A stretch of 8,337 nucleotides of DNA from an uncultured Aliiroseovarius sp. (GTDB lineage: Bacteria > Pseudomonadota > Alphaproteobacteria > Rhodobacterales > Rhodobacteraceae), in the NCBI GenBank assembly GCA_938023895.1, contig CALJDH010000108.1, positions 1-8,337 of the forward strand. The letters are read 5' to 3'. Under the pieces are notes generated by a model. The model was not told where the DNA came from. It made no database searches and worked only from the letters and a program-made list of their open reading frames with translations. A program made the position numbers and the translations under genes. Positions 1-7,111 of this stretch are shown piece after piece. How positions within the stretch are numbered: the stretch's first letter is position 1; every line of letters begins with the position of its first letter.

Positions 1-78
1 CACCAACAGGGGCAGAGCGATCGAGATGCCGAAGGGCGCGGCGTTGCGAAAGCGCGAGATCGTGGACGCAGGAAGCAT
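1..78 (-). CDS. Unidentified protein, N-terminal 26 residues only (cut by left edge)
   Basis: An ATG at 78-76 opens a frame that stays open to the window edge. A good ribosome binding site supports it: the minus strand reads AGAAGGA about 8 bases before the ATG. The visible peptide starts MLPASTISRFRNAAPFG and continues into a hydrophobic stretch (ISIALPLLV). A short basic N-terminus running into an apparent membrane segment or signal anchor suggests a membrane or exported protein. Too little is visible to name a family. It lies 50 bp downstream of mutY on the same strand, so it may be co-transcribed with it. Confidence 0.55.
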   Translation of the reverse strand, partial: MLPASTISRFRNAAPFGISIALPLLV

Positions 79-128
79 GGCGTTTGTCCTTCTGTTGACG
101 CACAGGTTAGCGGTGAAACCGCCTCCGC

Positions 129-1169
129 TCAATGCGACAGATGCGTTGTCGCCACGTCAAAGGCTTTGCGCATCACCGTCGGCAGATCCGAGCGTTTGAT
201 GTCCAGAAATAGACCCTGTTTAGGCTGAATCAGGCCTTCTATCTGCACAACCCGTAGCGAGAGATGCAGATTGAAATGCGTAAAAACGTGCCGAACTTCC
301 ACGCCGGGATCTTGCCAGTCGGCGTCAAAAGGCGGCTGCTCGACCGCGACGTCACCCCAATCGGCGCCCGGCCATCCCAGCATCCCGCCCAGCAATCCTT
401 TCTCGGGTCGCCGCTCCATCAACCATTCTCCCGCCGCGTTTCGGGCCAGATACGCGACGCCATACCGCGTGGGCTTCTTGGCTTTGGGCTTCTTCTTGGG
501 CAGCTCAGCCTGAACACCCACTTTCCGGGCCAAACAGTCTCTATTCCAAGGGCAAATACCGCATGCGGGCGATTTCGGCGTGCAGATCGTGGCGCCCAAA
601 TCCATCACCGCCTGGGCATAATCGCCTGCCCTTTCCTGCGGGGTTAGCGTTTCGGCCAATTGCGTCAGCTTACCCTTGGCATCAGGCAAAGGTGTTTCAA
701 CGTGAAACACCCGCGACATCACCCGTTCGACATTCCCATCCACCACCGTTTCCGGCAAATCATACGCAATCGCCGAGATCGCAGCCGAGGTATAGGGCCC
801 GATCCCCGGAAGTGCCTGAAGCCCATCGCGGGTCGTGGGAAAAGCGCCCAACTGGGCCACCTCGCGCGCGCATTTCAGAAGATTGCGCGCCCGAGCGTAG
901 TATCCAAGCCCAGCCCATTCGCCCATAACTCGATCATCATCGGCCCCGGCCAGATCCTGAACCGTGGGCCAAATGGACATAAATCGGGTGAAATAGTCTC
1001 TTACTGCGGCGACTGTGGTTTGTTGCAACATGATCTCGGACAACCAGACGGCGTAGGGATCCGGCATCACGCCCCTTGCCCGGTCGCCCGGGCTGACGCG
1101 CCACGGCAGATCGCGGGCATGGCGATCGTACCAGTCCAGAAGATCAGCAGTTTTCGGCACGTCACGCAC
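129..1169 (-). CDS. mutY: A/G-specific adenine DNA glycosylase MutY
   Basis: MutY removes adenine mispaired with 8-oxoguanine, preventing G:C to T:A transversions in base excision repair. At 346 residues it has normal family length. The helix-hairpin-helix glycosylase domain occupies roughly residues 8-215. The catalytic Glu is E45 in the SEIMLQQT motif, the HhH turn is LPGIGPYT at 120-127, and the catalytic Asp is D144 in VDGNVERV. The [4Fe-4S] ligands are C196, C203, C206 and C212, with the classic CX6CX2CX5C spacing. A lysine-rich linker (about 230-241) leads to the C-terminal NUDIX-like domain that recognises 8-oxoG (about 242-340, with HVFTHFNLHL). All key residues are present, so it should be active. 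The start is GTG at 1169, chosen because the minus strand has GGAG 7 bases upstream and the residues just after it fit the MutY N-terminus. It is divergent from the DUF721 gene. GTG may lower its expression. Confidence 0.97.
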   Translation of the reverse strand: MRDVPKTADLLDWYDRHARDLPWRVSPGDRARGVMPDPYAVWLSEIMLQQTTVAAVRDYFTRFMSIWPTVQDLAGADDDRVMGEWAGLGYYARARNLLKCAREVAQLGAFPTTRDGLQALPGIGPYTSAAISAIAYDLPETVVDGNVERVMSRVFHVETPLPDAKGKLTQLAETLTPQERAGDYAQAVMDLGATICTPKSPACGICPWNRDCLARKVGVQAELPKKKPKAKKPTRYGVAYLARNAAGEWLMERRPEKGLLGGMLGWPGADWGDVAVEQPPFDADWQDPGVEVRHVFTHFNLHLSLRVVQIEGLIQPKQGLFLDIKRSDLPTVMRKAFDVATTHLSH

Positions 1170-1195
1170 GTGTTATCTCCTATCCGTCGTTTGTT

Positions 1196-1224
1196 CTGGC
1201 ATAGCAAAGTGAACAGCCTAGAAT
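1196..1224 (+). promoter_or_regulatory. Candidate sigma-70-type promoter for the DUF721-dsbA pair
   Basis: In the 89-bp divergent gap between mutY and the DUF721 gene, CTGGCA (1196-1201, 4 of 6 matches to TTGACA) is followed after 17 bp by TAGAAT (1219-1224, 5 of 6 matches to TATAAT). Transcription would begin near 1231, giving a leader of about 28 nt. The call rests on matches to the consensus only; I could not pick a convincing divergent promoter for mutY in the same gap. Confidence 0.35.
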
Positions 1225-1258
1225 AAGTGAAAAGAAACGAGTCACACCTATCTGTCAG

Positions 1259-1777
1259 ATGGAAAAGCCCACCGCATATCCCCGCCGCAAGAAGGGTTTC
1301 GAGCGTACCTCGTCCCTGCTGTCGGCCCGGATTCGCAAAGCCAGCGAGACCCGCGGCTTTGCGGTGACGCGTGTGCTGACCCATTGGGCAGAGATCGTGG
1401 GCGAGGCGACGGCCACAATCTCGCGTCCCGTGGACATTTCCTATGGGCGCGGCGGCATGGGCGCGACGCTGACGGTACTGACCACCGGCGCGCAAGCGCC
1501 GATGCTGGACATGCAAAAGGACCAACTGCGCGAAAAGGTAAACGCGGTCTATGGCTATAACGCCATCTCGCGCATTCGGATTACACAAACGGCGGCAACG
1601 GGCTTTGCCGAAGGGCAGGCCCAGTTCACGCACGCCCCGAAGAAACATCCCCAACCTGACCCCAAAGACTTGGCCCGCGCGACGGACGCAACCAAAGACA
1701 TAGGTGATGAGGGGCTTCGATCCGCGCTCGAGCTTTTGGCGCGGAACGTCATAACTAAAAACAAACACAAGGCATAA
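1259..1777 (+). CDS. DUF721 / DciA-like protein
   Basis: This 172-residue protein carries a DUF721 domain at about residues 15-112. The signs are a basic N-terminus, the helix containing HWAEIVG at 42-48, a beta-rich segment ending in the hydrophobic strand ATLTVLT (69-75), and the following amphipathic helix PMLDMQKDQLREKVNAVYG (81-99). The DUF721 family includes DciA, the ancestral loader of the replicative helicase DnaB. Whether this member has that role is inference, because the alphaproteobacterial branch is divergent. Residues after about 125 are hydrophilic and proline/lysine/aspartate-rich, probably a disordered tail. No strong Shine-Dalgarno precedes the ATG, which may mean weak or near-leaderless translation. 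It is divergent from mutY and stops 5 bp before the DsbA-like gene, so the two very likely form an operon. The order mutY-DUF721-dsbA is common in alphaproteobacteria. Confidence 0.85.
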   Translation: MEKPTAYPRRKKGFERTSSLLSARIRKASETRGFAVTRVLTHWAEIVGEATATISRPVDISYGRGGMGATLTVLTTGAQAPMLDMQKDQLREKVNAVYGYNAISRIRITQTAATGFAEGQAQFTHAPKKHPQPDPKDLARATDATKDIGDEGLRSALELLARNVITKNKHKA

Positions 1778-1782
1778 TACAG

Positions 1783-2439
1783 ATGAATCGTATCCTTCCG
1801 ATCCTGATCGCAGCGGTGATCGCCATTGGCGGCGCATTCTATATGACGCAGAACAACGGCTCGCTTCCCGGCGTGTCCGTGGCCGAAGCGCAAAGCAACG
1901 ACGCAGCCGTTGAGCCGGCCGCCGATATGTTTCTTGGTGATGAAAATGCGCCGCTTACCGTGATCGAGTATGCCTCGTTCACCTGCCCCCACTGCGCCAA
2001 CTTCCACAAAGACGCGTTCAAGAAGCTGAAGCAGAACTATATCGACACCGGCAAGATTAAGTTCGTCCACCGCGAGGTTTACTTCGACCAGTTCGGACTG
2101 TGGGCAGGTATGATCGCCCGCTGTGGTGGTGACGAGCGCTATTTCGGTTTGGCTGACCTGATCTATTCCGGCCAGAAAGACTGGATTGCCGACGGATCGC
2201 CCACCACCATCGTGGCCAATCTGAAGAAACTGGGCCGCACCGCCGGCATGACGGACGAGCAGATGGATGTCTGCCTGCAGGATGAAGACTCGGCCCGCAG
2301 CCTGGTCACTGCCTATCAGCAAAACGCTGGCGCGGACGAGATCACAGGCACCCCGTCCTTCATCATCGACGGCACCAAATACTCGAACATGAGCTATGAC
2401 GATTTCGCGGCTATTCTGGACGAAAAGCTGGGATCGTAA
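1783..2439 (+). CDS. DsbA-family thiol:disulfide oxidoreductase, exported or membrane-anchored
   Basis: A 218-residue periplasmic thioredoxin-fold protein that likely introduces or isomerises disulfides in exported proteins. Residues 4-21 are a hydrophobic signal or anchor segment after a short basic start (MNR). If cleaved, a site near VAEAQ (33-37) is plausible; no lipobox is visible. The DsbA-like domain runs about 48-218. Its active site is CPHC (C68, C71) in ASFTCPHCANFH, the helical insertion lies around 105-180, and the cis-proline is P191 in GTPSFIIDG. Two further cysteines, C114 and C164, sit in the helical insertion and could form a second disulfide, as described for some alphaproteobacterial DsbA proteins. 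The gene follows the DUF721 stop after 5 bp, with AAGG about 10 bases upstream of ATG as a modest binding site. In related genomes smc often comes next; here a palindrome and the converging lpxK follow instead. Confidence 0.9.
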   Translation: MNRILPILIAAVIAIGGAFYMTQNNGSLPGVSVAEAQSNDAAVEPAADMFLGDENAPLTVIEYASFTCPHCANFHKDAFKKLKQNYIDTGKIKFVHREVYFDQFGLWAGMIARCGGDERYFGLADLIYSGQKDWIADGSPTTIVANLKKLGRTAGMTDEQMDVCLQDEDSARSLVTAYQQNAGADEITGTPSFIIDGTKYSNMSYDDFAAILDEKLGS

Positions 2440-2466
2440 ATCGATCGGGTTAGGGGCAAATAGTCC

Positions 2467-2563
2467 ACGCGTTTCGAGAGAAATAGCATCGCCAATACCT
2501 TGTCGCGCTTCGCGCTCTCAGGACATTGGCGATCTGAATATCTAACGACTTCTCGAAACGCGT
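2467..2563. repeat. 97-bp nested inverted repeat between convergent genes
   Basis: The 123-bp gap between the DsbA-like gene and lpxK is mostly one imperfect palindrome. The outer arms, ACGCGTTTCGAGA (2467-2479) and TCTCGAAACGCGT (2551-2563), match over 13 bp without error. Inside them ATCGCCAAT (2488-2496) pairs with ATTGGCGAT (2525-2533) over 9 bp, then CCT (2498-2500) with AGG (2520-2522). GCGC (2505-2508) pairs with GCGC (2512-2515) around a TTC loop. The spacers are asymmetric: 8 bases left and 17 right. The right arm ends on the first base of the lpxK stop codon. No T-run follows on either strand, so it is not a classic intrinsic terminator. It could be a dispersed palindromic (REP-like) element or a bidirectional transcript-end structure serving both genes. 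Confidence 0.8.
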
Positions 2564-3561
2564 TACCCCATAAGGATACGCGAAAGAGCTGCGTCAACTG
2601 CACTCCAATCCTGAAGCTCCAATCGCACGGGCACGGTCAGCACCTTACGGCGAAATCCGTCCGGCAGACGCACGGCATCTTTCTCGGTCGTTACCAACTG
2701 AGCACCCAAGGCGGCGGCCTCAATCTCAAGCCGTTTCATTAACGCGTCGGTCAGGGGTTGGTGATCGGCCAATGCCTCGGCCCGCAGCAGATTTGCGCCC
2801 AAGTCACTTACCGTGGCAAAGAACTTCTCGGGTAAGCCAATCCCGGCAAAGGCCAGTACATTCATCCCCTGCCAATCCATGCCCGTTTGAAGCGGCTCCA
2901 GCTGCCCGGTGACATGCGGACAGGGGATCGTTTTGCCCCATTTCTGCTGGAATAGGGTCTGCGCGCGGGCATGACCGACAGACAGCAGAAGATCCGCACG
3001 CTTCATCCCTGCATGTACAGGTTCACGCAGCGGACCAGCCGGAATACAGCGTGCATTCCCGAACCCTTTCACCGCATCGACCACGACGATGGACAGGGTC
3101 TTGTGCACGCTCGGGTTCTGAAATCCGTCATCCATCAGGATGATCTCGGCACCTGCCGCTTCGGCGGCTTGCACCCCCTTCACGCGATCACGGGCAATCC
3201 AGGTCGGCGCAAAAGCGGCCATCAACAGCGGCTCATCCCCGACCTGATCGGCCTTATGTTGACGTTCATCAACTCGCAGCGGCCCTTCCTCGCTTCCGCG
3301 ATGGCCGCGTGACACGATATGGACCGCCCTGCCCTGCGATATTAGTCTCTGAGCCAGCGCAATCGTGGTTGGAGTCTTCCCGGTTCCGCCTGCATTGATA
3401 TTGCCAATACAGACCACAGGGACCGACGCGCGATAGGCACCGTCTGCGCGCGCGACACGCCGGGCAGTGCCAAACCCATAGAGCCAGCCCAACGGGGACA
3501 AAAGGCGCGCGCGCCAGTCCGGAGCTTCGGGGTCAGTGAACCAATAACTGGGTGTACGCAT
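2563..3561 (-). CDS. lpxK: Tetraacyldisaccharide 4'-kinase LpxK
   Basis: LpxK phosphorylates the 4'-OH of tetraacyldisaccharide-1-phosphate with ATP, giving lipid IVA at the cytoplasmic face of the inner membrane in lipid A synthesis. The protein is 332 residues, a normal length. The N-terminus has the typical aromatic start (SYWF, then LSPLGWLYGF at 21-30) thought to sit at the membrane. The Walker A loop is GGTGKTP (58-64) within the family motif IGNINAGGTGKTP. SRGHRG (84-89), VGDEP (107-111) and DDGFQN (144-149) are further LpxK signatures, and TTEKDAVRLP near residue 293 is typical of the C-terminal lobe. I chose the ATG at 3561, not the TTG three bases earlier: the ATG shares its A with the TGA of the upstream gene (TGATG), and AAGGG lies 5 bases upstream. 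Translation is therefore probably coupled to the Kdo-transferase-like gene. Confidence 0.96.
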   Translation of the reverse strand: MRTPSYWFTDPEAPDWRARLLSPLGWLYGFGTARRVARADGAYRASVPVVCIGNINAGGTGKTPTTIALAQRLISQGRAVHIVSRGHRGSEEGPLRVDERQHKADQVGDEPLLMAAFAPTWIARDRVKGVQAAEAAGAEIILMDDGFQNPSVHKTLSIVVVDAVKGFGNARCIPAGPLREPVHAGMKRADLLLSVGHARAQTLFQQKWGKTIPCPHVTGQLEPLQTGMDWQGMNVLAFAGIGLPEKFFATVSDLGANLLRAEALADHQPLTDALMKRLEIEAAALGAQLVTTEKDAVRLPDGFRRKVLTVPVRLELQDWSAVDAALSRILMG

Positions 3562-4847
3562 CAAAAACCCTTTCGACTTTCAGCTTCGTCCAGTAAATCC
3601 AACAGCCGCCGCATCAAAAACTCGCCAACTTCCGCGCCCCTTGTGGTGATATCCCAAGCGGCCATCGCCATCTCGGCCGCCTTGTCGGGGGCCAGAAGGT
3701 GCTCGATCTCGACCGCTAGGGTTGCCGCGTCACGCACCCGACGGGCCGCACCGGCACGCATTAAACGATCAAAAGACGCTGCGTGCCGCCCCCCTTCAGG
3801 TCCGAAAAGCACAACCGAGCCCAATGCCGCGGGGCTTAGCGGATTCCGGTTTGCCCCACCTGCCAAGGTCCCGCCGATCAAGGTGATCGACGCCAGATGC
3901 ATCCAAAGCGCACATTCATCTGCGCGATCAACGACGAAGATCTGGTCGTCGCGATGTGGGTGGTCGTCCTTTGACCGCGACGAGATAATCCAGCTGTCGG
4001 TCTCAAGCTGTGCAGTCAGGTCAGCGGCACGGGCAGGGTCCTGCGGGATCATGACCAGAAGAAGTCGATGCGATTTACGGATCAGAATGCGATGCGCGGA
4101 CAGAATGGCGTTTTCCTCACGCGGCTCCACCCCTACGGCCAGCCAGACCGGTCGCGCGTCCAGCTTCTGTGCAATTCGGTCTCGTTCCTCGATATCGCAA
4201 CCGGGCACCTGACTCAGAGGCTGAAGAATACCTGTGACGTCCATCTTCTCGGCAGGAACGCCAAGCTGCAGCAACTCGCGCCGCGATGCCCCGTCTTTGG
4301 GCAGAATAGAGTCTAGTTCGACCACCGCATCGCGCAAGGCAGACAGCTTGAACCGCTGCGTCAAACCGCGATCTTGCGGCGCGCCGGCGCCAAGCCAAAT
4401 GACCGAGACGCCAGACGCTTTCAGCGCGCCAAGTGTTATAAGATCAAGTTCGGGCTGCATCCAGACGACAACATCTGGCTGCCAATGCTCCAAGAAATTG
4501 CGAACCGCGGCGGGCTCGAATTTTGGACTGACCTGATGCCGGGCATCATGCGGAATGGCATCGGAGTGTTGCGGGTCATGCGTGGTCAGCAGAAGGGTCA
4601 CGTCGCCCATTTCTGCCTGCAGGGGCGGAAGAAGCGACGACAGCGCCTCGGCTTCGGTCAGATCGGGCAGACAAGCCCAGATGAGCAACCCATCTGGGCG
4701 CGGTTGATCGGATTTTCCCTGCCGCGCACGCGCAAGTGACAACGCGGCGCTGTCCTGCGCCTCGCGCTTGGTCGCGCGGGTCTTGGTAGACGTCTTGCCC
4801 TGCAAGGCTTGCAAGCGCCGCAACAGCGATGATCGGATCAGCGACAT
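3561..4847 (-). CDS. KdtA/WaaA-like glycosyltransferase (divergent 3-deoxy-D-manno-octulosonic acid transferase)
   Basis: A 428-residue GT-B-fold protein of the WaaA family, whose usual members add Kdo to lipid IVA. Residues 1-52 are basic and helical. The N-terminal glycosyltransferase domain starts at LLIWACLPDLTE (54-65), which lines up with the family's IWIHAxSxGE; E65 falls on the catalytic Glu, while Ser and Gly are replaced. HWQPDVVVWMQPEL (121-134) matches the family's HWxPDxxxWxExEL. In the C-terminal domain RPVWLAVG (232-239), MIPQDPAR (266-273, family PRHPER), GGTLAGGANRNPLSPAAL (325-342, family GGSLxPxGGxNPLEPA) and VLFGPE (346-351) are recognisable but altered. The acidic residue of NPLEPA is Ser338 here, so standard WaaA activity is doubtful. 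It may be a paralogue with another acceptor or donor. The ATG is preceded by AAAGG 6 bases upstream. The gene overlaps lpxK, supporting a lipopolysaccharide role. Confidence 0.82.
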   Translation of the reverse strand: MSLIRSSLLRRLQALQGKTSTKTRATKREAQDSAALSLARARQGKSDQPRPDGLLIWACLPDLTEAEALSSLLPPLQAEMGDVTLLLTTHDPQHSDAIPHDARHQVSPKFEPAAVRNFLEHWQPDVVVWMQPELDLITLGALKASGVSVIWLGAGAPQDRGLTQRFKLSALRDAVVELDSILPKDGASRRELLQLGVPAEKMDVTGILQPLSQVPGCDIEERDRIAQKLDARPVWLAVGVEPREENAILSAHRILIRKSHRLLLVMIPQDPARAADLTAQLETDSWIISSRSKDDHPHRDDQIFVVDRADECALWMHLASITLIGGTLAGGANRNPLSPAALGSVVLFGPEGGRHAASFDRLMRAGAARRVRDAATLAVEIEHLLAPDKAAEMAMAAWDITTRGAEVGEFLMRRLLDLLDEAESRKGF

Positions 4848-4930
4848 GGCCTGCCTTTTCCTAACACGCCGAACCGGCGCAGATACCGAGTGTCAGATTA
4901 CGGGAAGCAACGGCGGGGGGAAAGGCGTGA

Positions 4931-5848
4931 TCAGTGGTGCCATTCGCCGCGAGCCAACATGGTGATTTGCTGCGTGATCCGCGCGAAACTGCGGCGGGCG
5001 CGCTCGGACTGGTGGCGGGCGCGCAGATAGCCGTGTACCAACCCAGCTTCGTTGAACCAAGCCGCTTTTCCGCCGGCGTTCAGAATGGAGTCACGATAGT
5101 CGCGCCCATCATCCGCCAACGGATCACATTCCGCTGTAATCGAGACGGTTGGAGGCAGTTTGCTAAAGTCCGTATCCTCGAGCGGCGCTGCCGTGGGGTC
5201 TGGGCCGTCAGGCGGAGTCGCAAAGCGGATCTTGTTGTAGAATTTCAGATCCTCCATCGACAACATTGGCGCATTTGCGTGGTCGATATAGGAGCCCTTC
5301 GTCATGTCGCCACCCAGACCCGGATAAATCAGGACCTGTCCGGCGATATCGGCCTGTCCGCGCAACGCATGACAAGACGCGGCGGCCAAATTCCCACCTG
5401 CACTATCACCGACCAAAACAAGTGGTTTGGGCCAAGTTAGAGACACATATTTGACTACAGCCAACGCATCTTCAAACGCGGCGGGATGGGGATGCTCGGG
5501 GCAGAGGCGATAGTCGACGCTGACCACACGCAGCCCGGTTTGATCTGCAATTTCGGCACAGACATCATCGTGACTTTCCAACCCGCCGACCACAAACCCG
5601 CCGCCGTGAAAATAGATCACGGTGCCCTGCGGGTCACCCGGTTCGTAAATGCGCGTGGGAACGGTCTCGATCCGCTCGTCCCGCACATTCAGCCCCTCGG
5701 GATAGCCCGCAAAGAAGGCGCGGCACATGGTGTTGTAGACCTCGCGCTGCTGGGCAGCGGTTCGGTTCACCGCGTCGGGGGGATAGTGGGCGTCCGTCTC
5801 GCGAATGAAGCGCCAGATTTCGTCGTCGATCAGCTTTGAATAATCCAT
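4931..5848 (-). CDS. Alpha/beta hydrolase, hormone-sensitive-lipase-type esterase
   Basis: A 305-residue soluble carboxylesterase-type enzyme of the bacterial hormone-sensitive-lipase (family IV) group. The oxyanion-hole motif is HGGG at 81-84 (YFHGGGFVVGG). DYRLCPEHPHPAAFEDA (112-128) is the usual second conserved block. The nucleophile elbow is GDSAGG with Ser149. The acid is Asp242 in ECDPLADDG and the base is His272 in LVHGY. The triad is complete, so the enzyme should be active; the substrate cannot be told from the sequence. No signal peptide is visible, so it is probably cytoplasmic. It starts 9 bp after arsJ with only a weak binding site (GCGGGT close to the ATG), suggesting it is read from the same transcript, possibly at lower level. 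A role linked to arsenic is only a guess; it could be an unrelated gene that landed downstream. Confidence 0.92.
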   Translation of the reverse strand: MDYSKLIDDEIWRFIRETDAHYPPDAVNRTAAQQREVYNTMCRAFFAGYPEGLNVRDERIETVPTRIYEPGDPQGTVIYFHGGGFVVGGLESHDDVCAEIADQTGLRVVSVDYRLCPEHPHPAAFEDALAVVKYVSLTWPKPLVLVGDSAGGNLAAASCHALRGQADIAGQVLIYPGLGGDMTKGSYIDHANAPMLSMEDLKFYNKIRFATPPDGPDPTAAPLEDTDFSKLPPTVSITAECDPLADDGRDYRDSILNAGGKAAWFNEAGLVHGYLRARHQSERARRSFARITQQITMLARGEWHH

Positions 5849-5857
5849 ACCCGCACG

Positions 5858-7111
5858 CTAGGCGGCATGATCCAACTTGGCAAGCTGGCGTGCAGACAGC
5901 CAACTGGCAGCGGACATTGCGGCGGCGGTCCCTAGGCACAAGGGCAGACCCCCAATCTGATAGGATAGACCAGACAGAAGCGTGCCGATCAGACGGCCAA
6001 CTGCATTGGACATATAGTAAAAGCCCACATCCATCGTCACACGCTCGGCTTTGGTGAAGGCAAGGATCAGATAGGAATGAAGCGAGCTGTTCACAGCGAA
6101 GACAAAGCCAAACACCAGAAGACCCGCGACCAGAACCGGGGTCAGCCAAGCGCCGGGGAACAGGGCGGCGAGCGCCAGCGCACCAATTACCACGGTCAGG
6201 ATGCCGACCCAGAGCGTAGCAAGGCGGGGAAAATCGTGCGGATCGCGTTGCGACGCTTTCAACAGTTTCGGCGCCCAGGCCTGCACGGCCCCGTAGCCGA
6301 TGATCCACACCGCCATGAAGCTGCCGATCAGGAAAAACGCGCTGCGATCACCGGCATGCGTCCCGTCCGAGACCACGGCGTGGAAATAGACCGGAATGCC
6401 CACGACGAACCACACGTCGCGCGCGCCGAACAAGAACATCCGTGCGAGGGACAAGCGGTTGATCCGCAGGTCTTTCGACCAAACTTGCGAGAATTTGGCT
6501 GATTTAGAGCCTTTTGGCAGTCCGGCAGGCATGAAGGCAACCACGCCAATCAGGATCGCGCCCAGCACGATGGCCATCGCGATAACGGATGGCGTAAAGC
6601 CGATCAGCGCCAGCAAAGCAGCCCCCAACAGGAAGCCAAATCCCTTCACTGCGTTCTTCGATCCCGTCAGGATCGCCACCCAGCGGAACAGCCCGTCGCC
6701 CTCGGGCGCCAGCAGCTTCACAGCGCTTTTGGACGACATCTTGGACAGGTCCTTGGCCACGCCGGACATGCCCTGCACCACCATCACATAGATGACCGAA
6801 GTCGCGACTGCCCACTCTGTCGATAGCTGCGACAAGGCAATAAGGGCCACAATCTGCAAGGATAGACCCGCATAGAGCGTCGAGGTCAGGCCGAACCGCG
6901 CGGCAATCCATCCCGCGGACAGGTTGGTCACAACGCCCATGAACTCATAGAGCAGGAACAGCCACGCCAAGGTGAAGGGCGAGAAGCCCAGCGTGTGGAA
7001 ATGCAGCAGTACTAGCATCCGCAGCGCGCCATCTGACAGCATAAACGCCCAATAGGCGGCTGTGACGGCGATATATGCGGCAAGCCCCTGTTTGGGCTCG
7101 GTTAGGGTCAC
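5858..7111 (-). CDS. arsJ: Organoarsenical efflux permease ArsJ (major facilitator superfamily)
   Basis: ArsJ exports 1-arseno-3-phosphoglycerate, the unstable product made by its partner GAPDH; outside the cell it breaks down to arsenate and 3-phosphoglycerate, giving arsenate resistance without arsenate reduction. The 417-residue protein is an inner-membrane carrier with many hydrophobic spans, for example about 12-26, 47-64, 76-95, 157-171, 175-195, 258-275, 299-318, 324-341 and 386-404. The N-terminal block [20 protein letters not shown] (27-46), the loop [14 protein letters not shown] (119-132) and [10 protein letters not shown] (150-159) fit ArsJ, not a generic sugar or drug carrier. 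I place the start at GTG 7111. It overlaps the GAPDH stop as GTGA, and GGAG lies 7 bases upstream. Upstream in-frame codons would add a hydrophilic stretch inside GAPDH. Assignment is by recognition plus the adjacent GAPDH. Confidence 0.93.
   Translation of the reverse strand: MTLTEPKQGLAAYIAVTAAYWAFMLSDGALRMLVLLHFHTLGFSPFTLAWLFLLYEFMGVVTNLSAGWIAARFGLTSTLYAGLSLQIVALIALSQLSTEWAVATSVIYVMVVQGMSGVAKDLSKMSSKSAVKLLAPEGDGLFRWVAILTGSKNAVKGFGFLLGAALLALIGFTPSVIAMAIVLGAILIGVVAFMPAGLPKGSKSAKFSQVWSKDLRINRLSLARMFLFGARDVWFVVGIPVYFHAVVSDGTHAGDRSAFFLIGSFMAVWIIGYGAVQAWAPKLLKASQRDPHDFPRLATLWVGILTVVIGALALAALFPGAWLTPVLVAGLLVFGFVFAVNSSLHSYLILAFTKAERVTMDVGFYYMSNAVGRLIGTLLSGLSYQIGGLPLCLGTAAAMSAASWLSARQLAKLDHAA

Noticed and set aside
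110..122. Small hairpin GCGGT-GAA-ACCGC just after the mutY stop
   Set aside because: Only a 5-bp stem and no T-run on the minus strand; too weak to call a terminator, and the next gene follows closely on the same strand.
1067..2322. Two long minus-strand frames (1067-1837 and 1555-2322) opposite the DUF721 and DsbA-like genes
   Set aside because: Both run antisense to proteins with clear domain motifs and have shadow-like composition without recognisable domains.
3562..3564. TTG start for LpxK directly before the ATG
   Set aside because: The ATG has a TGATG overlap with the previous stop and a well-spaced AAGGG; the TTG adds one residue and nothing else.
4867..4879. Hairpin CGCCG-AAC-CGGCG in the gap before the Kdo-transferase-like gene
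   Set aside because: A 5-bp stem in GC-rich sequence with no T-run is expected by chance; no convincing promoter was found in this 83-bp gap either.
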